64,000 bases of DNA from Dyadobacter sp. NIV53. Its GTDB lineage: Bacteria > Bacteroidota > Bacteroidia > Cytophagales > Spirosomataceae. How positions within the stretch are numbered: position 1 is the stretch's first letter; each line of letters starts with the position of its first letter. The stretch lies in assembly GCF_019711195.1 (NCBI RefSeq), contig NZ_CP081299.1:6482501-6546500 (forward strand), read 5' to 3'. Below the pieces are notes generated by a model that had not been told where the DNA came from, made no database searches, and saw only the letters and a list, made by a program, of their open reading frames with translations. This document shows positions 26,526 to 34,872 of the stretch, piece by piece. The position numbers and the translations under genes were made by a program.

Positions 26526-27695
26526 TTAATCCGGCAGCTGCTCCCTGAAAACATTCAGATAAGACTTTACCATCTTTTCCCATCCAAAATTGTTTTTTGT
26601 ATAAGACTTTCCGGAATTTCGCAAACTATGAAAATTGGCTGGCCCGCTGATAAAATTATTCAAAGCTGATACCCAACCGGATATATTTTCAGCAGGAATC
26701 AAGGTGCCGTTTTTACCAGGATGAACAGCGTCTGTCAGTCCGTCAATCCCGGAAGCAAATACCCAGGCGCCGCATAAGCTGGCCTCCAGACATACGAGCC
26801 CGAAACCTTCCATATCACCTTTTACCAAAATATTTGGCATCAAAAAAGCGTCCGTACGCACGAGAACCTGTTTGAGATGCTTGTTTGAAAGTTTTCCCAG
26901 ATGGATAGCCTTTTCATTAAACCGTTTTTCTGAAAGCAGTCTGCGTACCTGGTTTTCGTCCGTAGGATATCCCAGCAAAAGTTCCAGCTTATTGCGGACA
27001 ACACCCGGAATACTACTGAAAAGGCGGTCGCTGAATAATCTTTTTTTGTTAAATGGGCCAATAACCAGAATAATAAAATCGCCTTCCAGCCGCGGCAGGA
27101 CATTTTCTATAAACCATGAGAAACCTTTGCGCTTTACCGGCCTTCCCATTACTGTCAATACAGTTTTACCTTTAAGACTGATTCCATAACCAGCTGAAAA
27201 TGATTCAAAAAAATCTTTATCAGCCTCAGTGTCTAACAGTGAATGATCTACACCGTTATTGATTACGACCAGTTTCTGCGGGGCAATTCCACGATCTGTA
27301 CAAGCTGATGCTGTAGCCTGGCTTACTGCAATGACCAGGTTGAATCGGTTGAATGCGGGCAGTACAAATTTTTGGTAAATACGAACTGGAAATACTACAT
27401 CCAGCCCATGTACAGTGACTGCGGTAAAAAGATGATTATAAGATGTGTGTGTCAGGCAAAATGAAGCTATCAGTGCATCATTGAAATGGATAACCGAAAT
27501 GGCCGGAAATTTTCGTAAAGTATCCAGGATCCTTTTTTCCAGAACCAGAAAGAAAAGTAACTTATTCTGTCCGCTGCTGCAAACAATAGAATGAACGGTT
27601 GCAAAAGGTTTCATCCCGTTAATCAGCTCAAAACTTTGCTTTTCCATACCGCCAACTGATGGAGGATATTTATGGCTTACAAATAATATTTCCAT
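26526..27695 (-). CDS. GT4-family glycosyltransferase
   Basis: 389 residues, GT-B fold: N-terminal acceptor domain with the Gly-rich 'HKYPPSVGGMEKQ' loop and C-terminal donor-binding domain with the EX7E-type motif in 'GDMEGFGLVCLEA'. It should transfer a sugar from a nucleotide (or lipid) donor with retention of configuration. ATG 27695 overlaps the TGA of the upstream gene by one base (TGATG); a GTG one codon earlier is less likely. Last glycosyltransferase of a five-gene coupled operon for a glycolipid or surface glycan. Confidence 0.9.
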   Translation of the reverse strand: MEILFVSHKYPPSVGGMEKQSFELINGMKPFATVHSIVCSSGQNKLLFFLVLEKRILDTLRKFPAISVIHFNDALIASFCLTHTSYNHLFTAVTVHGLDVVFPVRIYQKFVLPAFNRFNLVIAVSQATASACTDRGIAPQKLVVINNGVDHSLLDTEADKDFFESFSAGYGISLKGKTVLTVMGRPVKRKGFSWFIENVLPRLEGDFIILVIGPFNKKRLFSDRLFSSIPGVVRNKLELLLGYPTDENQVRRLLSEKRFNEKAIHLGKLSNKHLKQVLVRTDAFLMPNILVKGDMEGFGLVCLEASLCGAWVFASGIDGLTDAVHPGKNGTLIPAENISGWVSALNNFISGPANFHSLRNSGKSYTKNNFGWEKMVKSYLNVFREQLPD

Positions 27696-28705
27696 CACTG
27701 AGGGATTGTAACTTTTTCCTTTTTATAAATGATCAGATAAGCTGCAAGCCCGAAAGCAATCCAGAAAAGCTGCCTTGAACGCCTTAAAATCGAAACTGTT
27801 ACCCAGATATCCGTATCAGGAATTCCAATCAATCCGAGCATAATCTTATTTCCGATCTCTTCAATCCCGATTTGGCCTGGTATGAATACACCGGCCGTTT
27901 TAAAAAGTACAATTCCCATATCTACCAGAAGAATCGGGATTATACTGGCCTTGACACCAAGGAACAGTAAAATGAAATAAATTTCCAGGGAACCGATTAT
28001 CCAGTGCAGCGAAAAGAACAGCGTGCAAAAGAAAAGCCCTTTCCCATTTGTTTTAAAAAAGTACTTAAACCCGGTCAATACCTGTTTGATTTTCCAGTTG
28101 GGTAATTTCCTTTTTATCAATTGATACACTTTTGTTTGCTGTACTGCTTGTTTGAGGTAATTATTTTTTAAAAGAACGACAGTCAGGATGCTGAGAAGGA
28201 TCACGACAAACAACGGTGTTGCCAACCAATGCTTTGGAATGGGCAATGATTTTTTTCCGGAAAAGAATACAAACGCCAGTGAAACAAAAAAGAGCAGGAC
28301 CTGTGTGATGGCCATCATAACTCTTGAAACCAGTACGGAGGTAATGATATTTGTTTTATCAATTCCCTTTTTTTGAAGCATGTAAACTTTAACCGCTTCT
28401 CCGCCAATTACGCTCGCGGGGTTGACAAGGCTGACCATCTCTCCAATGTGCCTGATCAAAAAAAGATCCGTGGTTTTCAGGTTCACAGCCTGTTTTCCAA
28501 TGCAGTATTTCCAGCCAACGGCGGCCAAATAATAGGCGGTAAAAGTCAGAATCAAAAGAAACAGAAAACCAAATCCAACCCGCTGAACGGATAGGATGAC
28601 TTTATGCATATCGGTTGCCCTGAGAAGAAGGCCGAAGGATAAAAGAACAGCAATAGCAATGATGATTTTTAAAATTTTAAGCCGGCTTTCCATGCTTTTG
28701 CTCAT
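27695..28705 (-). CDS. LPG-synthase-type / UPF0104 integral membrane protein
   Basis: 336 residues with eight or so hydrophobic helices and the family signature region 'LVNPASVIGGEAVKVYML' (about 90-110). Members of this lysylphosphatidylglycerol-synthase transmembrane family (AglD-like) are thought to flip or present lipid-linked substrates and often sit in glycosyltransferase operons, as here. The start overlaps the upstream stop by one base (TAATG) and its stop overlaps the next start, showing translational coupling. The precise lipid is unknown. Confidence 0.85.
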   Translation of the reverse strand: MSKSMESRLKILKIIIAIAVLLSFGLLLRATDMHKVILSVQRVGFGFLFLLILTFTAYYLAAVGWKYCIGKQAVNLKTTDLFLIRHIGEMVSLVNPASVIGGEAVKVYMLQKKGIDKTNIITSVLVSRVMMAITQVLLFFVSLAFVFFSGKKSLPIPKHWLATPLFVVILLSILTVVLLKNNYLKQAVQQTKVYQLIKRKLPNWKIKQVLTGFKYFFKTNGKGLFFCTLFFSLHWIIGSLEIYFILLFLGVKASIIPILLVDMGIVLFKTAGVFIPGQIGIEEIGNKIMLGLIGIPDTDIWVTVSILRRSRQLFWIAFGLAAYLIIYKKEKVTIPQ

Positions 28706-29874
28706 TAAGTATGAAGGACGCCTGCTAAATTTTCGAGTTCCTCAAAATATACATCCGTTAACTTATCCCAGTCAAATCCCAGACTGTACTGCCTCCCGTT
28801 TTCAGAAATCATTGTTTTTAAATCCTCATTCTGAACCAATGCTTCGATCTTGTCTGTATACTCCACGTAATTCTCCGGCTGGCATTTGAAACCATTTACC
28901 CCCTGGATTATAAAATCTGCTGAACCGCCGCCATCTGCAATTACACAGGGCAGTCCGGAAGCCATAGCTTCCAAAACCACATTGCCGTAGGTCTCTGAAA
29001 CCGATGTAAAAAGAAATATATCGGCAGAGGCATATAATTCAGCGAGTTTATCATGCGTAAGCTTACCCGTAAAAATGGCGTTTTTCATGCGCTGCCTGCA
29101 GGATTTACCGGCCGGGCCATCGCCGGCGATGATAAAATTGTAGCCCAGATTTTTGCTTTCGCAGTAATCGTAGATACTGATCAGCGTTTCCAGGTTCTTT
29201 TCCCAAACGAGCCGGCTTGCAAACAGTATGTTGGTCCCGTCGTTGCCCGTTAAGAGCCGTATAGATTTAACATTCCGTTTTTGAGGAGAAAATAACGTTG
29301 TATCTATTCCGCGTTTCCATATTTTCATCCTGTTTCGCTGTATACCCATTTTCTCCATTTCAATAATAATACTTTCAGAAGGTACATAGATCACATCACA
29401 GAAATTATAGAAATTCCTTTGAGAGGCCGCCACTCTTGCTTTGGCAAAACTGATCAGGAATTCGGCCTTGCTGAGATAATAATCCAGATAAGCAATAAAA
29501 TGCGTATGGTAAATGGTTAATACAGGTAACTGGTTTTGCCTTGCAAAGTTAAGTGCAAAGATGCCAAGCGGGGAAGGTGTTGCAATATGGATAATATCAG
29601 GAGCAAATGCTGTCAGTTTTTGTTCCAGTTGTGATTCTGCCAGAAAGGGCAGGGCCATTGTATAACTATTATTAACGGGCAAAGTGATCGAAGGCACAAG
29701 CAGGCAATCAAAGCCAAACAGCTGCGACGGCCCGTTACCGCAAACAAACAGAAACTCAAATTGGTGGTTGGGTATACGCCTGATGATCTGGAACATAGTC
29801 CGCGAGGCACCGTCAAAATCTTCAATCAGAATTTCTGCAAAAAAGGCTACCTTGACTTTTTTCATATTATCCAA
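28705..29874 (-). CDS. GT4-family glycosyltransferase (MgtA-like)
   Basis: 389 residues; ATG 29874 (MDNMKKVKVAFF) or ATG 29865. The N-terminal domain has the 'EDFDGASRTMFQII' loop, as in bacterial MgtA/PimB-like GT4 enzymes; the donor domain carries 'LFTSVSETYGNVVLEAMASG' with the EX7E pair. It probably mannosylates or glucosylates a lipid or glycan intermediate. It starts 4 nt after the stop of the GT39 gene and overlaps the UPF0104 gene by one base. Confidence 0.9.
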   Translation of the reverse strand: MDNMKKVKVAFFAEILIEDFDGASRTMFQIIRRIPNHQFEFLFVCGNGPSQLFGFDCLLVPSITLPVNNSYTMALPFLAESQLEQKLTAFAPDIIHIATPSPLGIFALNFARQNQLPVLTIYHTHFIAYLDYYLSKAEFLISFAKARVAASQRNFYNFCDVIYVPSESIIIEMEKMGIQRNRMKIWKRGIDTTLFSPQKRNVKSIRLLTGNDGTNILFASRLVWEKNLETLISIYDYCESKNLGYNFIIAGDGPAGKSCRQRMKNAIFTGKLTHDKLAELYASADIFLFTSVSETYGNVVLEAMASGLPCVIADGGGSADFIIQGVNGFKCQPENYVEYTDKIEALVQNEDLKTMISENGRQYSLGFDWDKLTDVYFEELENLAGVLHT

Positions 29875-29878
29875 GTCA

Positions 29879-31459
29879 TTATTTTTTTGTAAAATTCTTT
29901 AACCTGTAAACGTACCAGTACCTGGCAACGTTGCCATTTCTGATTTGTGGTGTCCTGTATGGTTTTTCAATAATTTGAAAAATTTTACCATAAAGGATGT
30001 TGGGGTCGGCAAAATCATCAGACGAGGTAATAAAATAGGCGTTCGAACCTATGGCAGGGCTTCCGTATATGACATTCAGCCAAACAAATTTATGTAACTC
30101 GTTGAGCTGGCCGATACCGGTAAAACGCATTTTTAAAGGATAGGCTACGTAATACAATAAATGACCACCGGGAAACCATTTGTGCGTAACAATGGGTGTT
30201 TCAGCAGACATCCGGCCGGTTTTTATATCGTTCAGCCTTAGTTTCTTGAATTCGTCCGAAAGTCCTTCCCATCCGGATATATCCAAAGTAAAGTCCCCTG
30301 AACCTGTTTTTGGCCACGGTCTGGTACTAAGTGTGCCCGGGTAAAAATTAACAAGTAAAGTCCCTGCAACTATCACAACTGCTATCAGAGTCGCGGAAAT
30401 TTTCAGAAGCCTGGTGTAAAGATTGGTTCCGGATTTCATACGAAAGTCAATATATGCAGCTGAAAGGAGCATCAGGCCCAGGAAACCCGGCCCGCTCCAA
30501 TGAGGGAGGGTAAAACGAAAAATGGAAACGAGCACAGTGCAGAAAATTATTGGCAAACTGCACCAAAGTAATATCTGAAGCACATGTGAATGGATCAGAT
30601 ATTTCCATTTTTTAATGGCGGCCAGCGTGATTAAAAAAATACAAACATTAACAGGGTTGTTGTAAGCGATCTGCCCCAGGGTAGTGGTTAAAAATAAAGC
30701 CAGGTTAATGCCATTTTTTACTTCAACCCGTTCACTATGAAAACGCCAGCTGATAAATTCATTTTGGAAATTCCAGATAAGAATAGGGGAAATAATTAAA
30801 AACGTCAGCAACAGGGAAACATATAAACAGGGGTTTTTAAGCAAACTTCTTTTATAAAAAAGGATATAACCCAGGAATCCAGACCAGAGAAAAATACCAT
30901 GAACTTTACACATTATGGCCAGTCCGATCCAGACGCCGAGCATTAAAATTTGTTTATTTTGAAGGGCCTGGTTACTGACCGTGCTCAGTCTTAACATATG
31001 ATACAATGCAGCCAGCCAAAAAACCAGTTGAACAGAGTCGGGAAGGATAAATAAACCGGCTATGATGCTCGTGTAAATGGACGTGTTGTATAATACGGCT
31101 GCAATAAAACCCGTCCTTTCGTTTTTTACCACCAAACCGCAACGGGCTATTAGCCAGGTGTTTAATGCAGCACCTAAAATGGCCGGAAGTCGTACCGCCA
31201 AATCGTTGATCCAGTGAAGGTTCAGTGTGAAAAGCCGGATAAATAACCCAACCATCGGAGGATGGTCAAAATGGTTCCAGTCGGGTTGTACTGCGTAGGT
31301 GAAATAGTACGCTTCGTCGTTGCCAAGTTCTACATAACAGGCAACGATACACCGGATAACTGTTGTAATAACAATCAGCCATTGTAAGTAAAAACTGTAA
31401 GGTTTGTTTCTCTTTATATGATCAGAGAACTGATGGCTTTGGCTGGTGGAAACGGTCAT
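29879..31459 (-). CDS. GT39/ArnT-like integral membrane glycosyltransferase
   Basis: 526 residues, polytopic (about 11-12 helices). The first periplasmic loop has the hallmark 'GNDEAYYFTYA' with the catalytic-type Asp and, shortly after, 'FDHPPMVGLFIRLF', both diagnostic of the PMT_2 (dolichyl/undecaprenyl-phosphate sugar) family. Such enzymes use a polyprenyl-phosphate sugar on the periplasmic side to modify lipid A, protein or glycans. A C-terminal soluble periplasmic domain is present. Its ATG overlaps the TGA of the PHP gene by four bases (ATGA). Confidence 0.9.
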   Translation of the reverse strand: MTVSTSQSHQFSDHIKRNKPYSFYLQWLIVITTVIRCIVACYVELGNDEAYYFTYAVQPDWNHFDHPPMVGLFIRLFTLNLHWINDLAVRLPAILGAALNTWLIARCGLVVKNERTGFIAAVLYNTSIYTSIIAGLFILPDSVQLVFWLAALYHMLRLSTVSNQALQNKQILMLGVWIGLAIMCKVHGIFLWSGFLGYILFYKRSLLKNPCLYVSLLLTFLIISPILIWNFQNEFISWRFHSERVEVKNGINLALFLTTTLGQIAYNNPVNVCIFLITLAAIKKWKYLIHSHVLQILLWCSLPIIFCTVLVSIFRFTLPHWSGPGFLGLMLLSAAYIDFRMKSGTNLYTRLLKISATLIAVVIVAGTLLVNFYPGTLSTRPWPKTGSGDFTLDISGWEGLSDEFKKLRLNDIKTGRMSAETPIVTHKWFPGGHLLYYVAYPLKMRFTGIGQLNELHKFVWLNVIYGSPAIGSNAYFITSSDDFADPNILYGKIFQIIEKPYRTPQIRNGNVARYWYVYRLKNFTKK

Positions 31460-32655
31460 CTTAATGAAAATTTATGCCTTCCGGAACGCTGCCCGCTATT
31501 CATATTCAGCTGCCACAAAAACAACAGCCAGCCACATAATACAATAATACCCATTGTCCTGAACAGCATTGTTTCGTTTCTGTTTTCGTATACCGTAGTT
31601 TGCTGGTAACCCGACCCGGACGTAAAGAAAACTGGATTCAGGAATACCATAGTACCATTTTCGTAACGGAAAGTGGCACGTGCATAATGGTCGGTACTTT
31701 TCAGCTGAAAATCAATTTTATTTGTTTGCTTGTAATTTGCAATCACTTTTCCATTTTGTCCGGTTACCGTCACTTCGCTGGCGGGCTGGTCCATTTCCAC
31801 ACTTACGGATGTCTTGTTTACCTGTAGACAATTCAGGTGCGGAATAGAATCAGGGTTCTGTTTGTTACCAATAACAACACCATAGCTCTGGCCGGATTTG
31901 AGCGCTTGCAGGACATTGCGTCCGGTAGGTGCCGGTACGTTTACAAAAGTGCACATTTTGCCAAGTCTGTCTTTGGCAATTACATTATGTATATCATCAT
32001 TTCCGACAATAAATACCTTTTTTCCAGCAGACAAAGCGGCATCCCATTGGTTTGTAGAAATAACGGATGGATTTAGAACTTCCATACAATCGTAATTCGA
32101 CAGATTTTCAAAATCCTGCTTTGTGTAGCCGTTACGCAATTCGGGATGGTTCAGGATAACAACGCCGTCGGGGTGATACAGATTTTTAAGTATATGCTGC
32201 TTATTATGTATTGTTTGAGGTAATATATAGTCAAGCCATTGCACTTTATTACTGCCCAGAACCAGCTGATGTGTTTTACTGATGTTGTAACCATGTTCAT
32301 ACGCGCTGATAAAACCTACATTGTCTGCGTTGGTGGAATCAATATGATGATAGTTGGAAACACAATGGATTCCATAACTTAATGACTGATAGGCCTGGTG
32401 AATATCAGCAGCATCACCATGTCCGTTTGTAATGCCGTTCCATGCTTTGGCATGTGCATGAAAATTGCATTTCACCCAGCTTTCAGGTTTAATGGATTCA
32501 TACGGATTGAACAGGATATCTCCTTCAAAAGCGGCAGGATCCTGAAACTGAAAACGCGCACAAAAAAAGTATTGGGACAGTACCAGCCATAACAGCCAGC
32601 TGACAAGCAAAAGCAGTACAGTACATAATGTTCTCATCCTGCAAATATGCGGCAC
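31456..32655 (-). CDS. Membrane-anchored PHP/CehA-McbA-type metallohydrolase
   Basis: 399 residues from the first ATG; ATG 32637 (MRTLCTVLLLLVSW) fits the membrane segment better. After an N-terminal helix the PHP-like metal ligands follow in order: HAHAKAWNG, HGDA, NYHHID, EHGYN, 'VVILNHPELRNG' and 'VGNDDIHN'. The C-terminus has a second hydrophobic helix (LFRTMGIIVLCGWLLFLWQL), so the catalytic domain should sit in the periplasm held at both ends. PHP proteins hydrolyse phosphoesters; here, first gene of a glycosyltransferase operon, a phospho-sugar or lipid-phosphate substrate is plausible but inferred. Confidence 0.85.
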   Translation of the reverse strand: MPHICRMRTLCTVLLLLVSWLLWLVLSQYFFCARFQFQDPAAFEGDILFNPYESIKPESWVKCNFHAHAKAWNGITNGHGDAADIHQAYQSLSYGIHCVSNYHHIDSTNADNVGFISAYEHGYNISKTHQLVLGSNKVQWLDYILPQTIHNKQHILKNLYHPDGVVILNHPELRNGYTKQDFENLSNYDCMEVLNPSVISTNQWDAALSAGKKVFIVGNDDIHNVIAKDRLGKMCTFVNVPAPTGRNVLQALKSGQSYGVVIGNKQNPDSIPHLNCLQVNKTSVSVEMDQPASEVTVTGQNGKVIANYKQTNKIDFQLKSTDHYARATFRYENGTMVFLNPVFFTSGSGYQQTTVYENRNETMLFRTMGIIVLCGWLLFLWQLNMNSGQRSGRHKFSLR

Positions 32656-32942
32656 CTACATTACTACACGATTAAGGAATTGAAAAGATATAGCTGTTTA
32701 TCATAATATTTAAAATTTATGCCTGTTTTCAATACAGTTAATGATCCTGACAGTTCAGCCTGTTAAGGACGGAAGTCTGACTGATACTGATAAAATAAGA
32801 AATAGGTATGGAGAACAATATGGGAGTGCCTGACTGCATCAGGGGAAAAAAAGTTGATGTTAATTTTGTATTAAATTCGGGCTGGTTCCTTAACTTTGTA
32901 TTCATTCTGACACCAATTTATCGTGATTAATTTCCCTGCCTC
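32656..32942 (+). promoter_or_regulatory. Divergent upstream region with a plus-strand promoter candidate
   Basis: About 290 nt separate the glycosylation operon from a small plus-strand ORF. TTTG at 32865-32868 and TAACTTTG at 32891-32898 match the Bacteroidota consensus TTTG/TAnnTTTG, with a slightly long 22-nt spacer. No other gene is seen. Confidence 0.4.
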
Positions 32943-33305
32943 TTGCATCCTGGTTTTTTTTGTCTGTTAAACCGTTTACATTATGGTCAATGTCTCAACT
33001 CAGCGTCCGGTAACACAAAAGATAAAATAAGCTTAAACAGCCATATTTTCGCTGTCTATGATTCATGTGTTACCGACAGTAATCCCGATAGCGATCTCGC
33101 GTTTATTGAAGAACGTTTGTGCAGTGACTTATCCGTTGATCAGGCTGATCAGGATGAGCATTATTTCAGTACATTAAGTGAAGCCAAAACCTATGTTCAT
33201 GATCATTTCAGTTCGGGAGCGGAGTATTTCTCTTTAAAGCAAAGCCATGATCCTGATAATTTTATTTTCTTGCTCATGGACAAGATTTCGTACTTTATGG
33301 CCTGA
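32943..33305 (+). CDS. Small hypothetical protein, start uncertain
   Basis: 120 codons from TTG 32943; no in-frame ATG exists before the last ten residues, which weakens the call. The acidic soluble body (e.g. 'DLAFIEERLCSDLSVDQADQ', 'EAKTYVHDHFSSGAEYFSLK') reads like a genuine protein, a promoter candidate lies 45-78 nt upstream, and an inverted repeat (33321-33350) follows the stop. I do not recognise a family. Confidence 0.4.
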   Translation: MHPGFFCLLNRLHYGQCLNSASGNTKDKISLNSHIFAVYDSCVTDSNPDSDLAFIEERLCSDLSVDQADQDEHYFSTLSEAKTYVHDHFSSGAEYFSLKQSHDPDNFIFLLMDKISYFMA

Positions 33306-33320
33306 ATTCCTGTCCGGCTT

Positions 33321-33350
33321 TTAATTAATCCAAGTGTTGGAATTAATTAA
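33321..33350. repeat. Inverted repeat TTAATTAATCCAA / TTGGAATTAATTAA
   Basis: Two 13-14-nt arms, one base apart in length, around GTG. It lies after the small ORF and 85 nt upstream of the phytase-like gene, so it could be a weak terminator or an operator. Confidence 0.5.
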
Positions 33351-33434
33351 TATTTACTTCATTTTGGACCCGAAGTGTTAACTTTCCGGTAAAACAAGGA
33401 AGAGTAATTTTGCTGAAAAAACAGCTTAATTTCT

Positions 33435-34724
33435 ATGAAAATCAATTTATTCGCCGCTTCCTTCGTTTTCACTGCATCCATCGTTATCAGCTGCACCGAC
33501 CACGACATACCGACTGATGAATTCCCGGAGAAAGCCCAGGCTTCAAATCCGGTTGTATTAACTGAGGCGCATGGAGTTAAGGTTTACAACGGCGGATTTG
33601 GATCTGCCCTGGTACAGGATCCATCGGACAAAAAAGTTTTTTACCTGCTCACCGACAGAGGCCCGAATATTGACGGGACAGTTGCCAACTCCAAAGTATT
33701 TGCCAAGCCGGATTTTGTACCTCAAATCGGAAAATTCCGGTTGGTTGGAGAAGAATTGGTTTTGGAACAAACGATTTTATTGAAAAATGAAAACGGGGTC
33801 AATTTAAATGGCCTGCCAAACCCGGTTGGACAAGGTTTTAGCGGAGAGCTGGCCCTGGATGCTATGGGAAATACGCTTGCAAATAGTTCTGACGGACTGG
33901 ACAGTGAAGGCATGGCTATGGCCCCGGACGGAAGTTTCTGGATCAGTGATGAATATGGGCCGCATCTGGTGCACTTTGACGCAAGCGGAAAGACAATCGA
34001 AAGAATCAACCCGTTTGGAACAGGAAAGGGCGGGCGCAAAATACCGGCAGTATTTGCATTGAGAAGGCCGAACCGCGGTATGGAAGGACTGGCGATTACA
34101 CCTGATGGCAAAACACTGGTAGGGATTATGCAGTTTCCTTTATATAATCCTACATCCGCAGCCATTGCCGGTACACTTGTAACACGCATTTTAGCTTATG
34201 ACATAGCAAGCGGAAGCAGTAAGCAATATGTTTACCTGATAGATAAAGCCAATTTACAGGCCAACAGCGAAATCGCTGCAATCAGCAATACTTCTTTCCT
34301 GGTTTTAGAACGTGACGGGGAATATGCTACCAATGCAAACAAAGCAACGGTTATCAAAAAAATATACAAAATTGATATTTCGGGTGCTACGGATATTTCT
34401 GATCCTGCAAACGGAGTGGGAGGGAAGTTATTTGGAGGCCTTACAGTAGAGCAACTTAAAGACGCTGCCACTTTGCAGTCCAATGGAATCACGCCTGTCA
34501 CCAAAACACTGGCGGCGGATCTGATGACGGATATATCAACGCTGTATCCGCACGATAAAGCGGAAGGTCTGGCGATTATCAACTCAACCACCATAGCGGT
34601 CTCTAATGATGATGATTTTGGAGTGACGGGTGCCGGAACATACATGGCAAAAATTTTACCTGCCACAGCAGCTTTGGACCGTAATACCATCTATTTTATA
34701 AAATTGAAGCAGCCTCTCTGGTAG
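33435..34724 (+). CDS. Phytase-esterase-like lipoprotein
   Basis: 429 residues. Signal peptide with lipobox ending VISC (Cys20) predicts a lipoprotein. The body matches the 'esterase-like activity of phytase' beta-propeller family: 'FYLLTDRGPNIDG', 'GLDSEGMAMAPDGSFWISDE', 'NRGMEGLAITPDGKTLVG' and 'HDKAEGLAIINSTTIAVSND' are its recurring blades with acidic metal-site residues. It likely hydrolyses a phosphate or carboxyl ester outside the cytoplasm. Monocistronic, ended by the terminator at 34767-34805. Confidence 0.88.
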   Translation: MKINLFAASFVFTASIVISCTDHDIPTDEFPEKAQASNPVVLTEAHGVKVYNGGFGSALVQDPSDKKVFYLLTDRGPNIDGTVANSKVFAKPDFVPQIGKFRLVGEELVLEQTILLKNENGVNLNGLPNPVGQGFSGELALDAMGNTLANSSDGLDSEGMAMAPDGSFWISDEYGPHLVHFDASGKTIERINPFGTGKGGRKIPAVFALRRPNRGMEGLAITPDGKTLVGIMQFPLYNPTSAAIAGTLVTRILAYDIASGSSKQYVYLIDKANLQANSEIAAISNTSFLVLERDGEYATNANKATVIKKIYKIDISGATDISDPANGVGGKLFGGLTVEQLKDAATLQSNGITPVTKTLAADLMTDISTLYPHDKAEGLAIINSTTIAVSNDDDFGVTGAGTYMAKILPATAALDRNTIYFIKLKQPLW

Positions 34725-34766
34725 GCCGGTTTAAGGTATGCTTTTCAGTAAACAGTTAAGAAATTC

Positions 34767-34812
34767 AAAACGGGCCGTTTCAAAATAAGTGGAACGGCCC
34801 GTTTTAGATTTT
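34767..34812 (+). terminator. Bidirectional intrinsic terminator
   Basis: AAAACGGGCCGTT (34767-34779) and AACGGCCCGTTTT (34793-34805): perfect 13-bp stem, followed by AGATTTTTT on the plus side. It ends the phytase-like gene and, from the other side, can end the convergent sulfatase gene. Confidence 0.85.
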
Positions 34813-34872
34813 TTAGTAATTTCTGAATCACACGTTGTTGGCATTTCCCGAATTCGTTTAATACAAAATACC

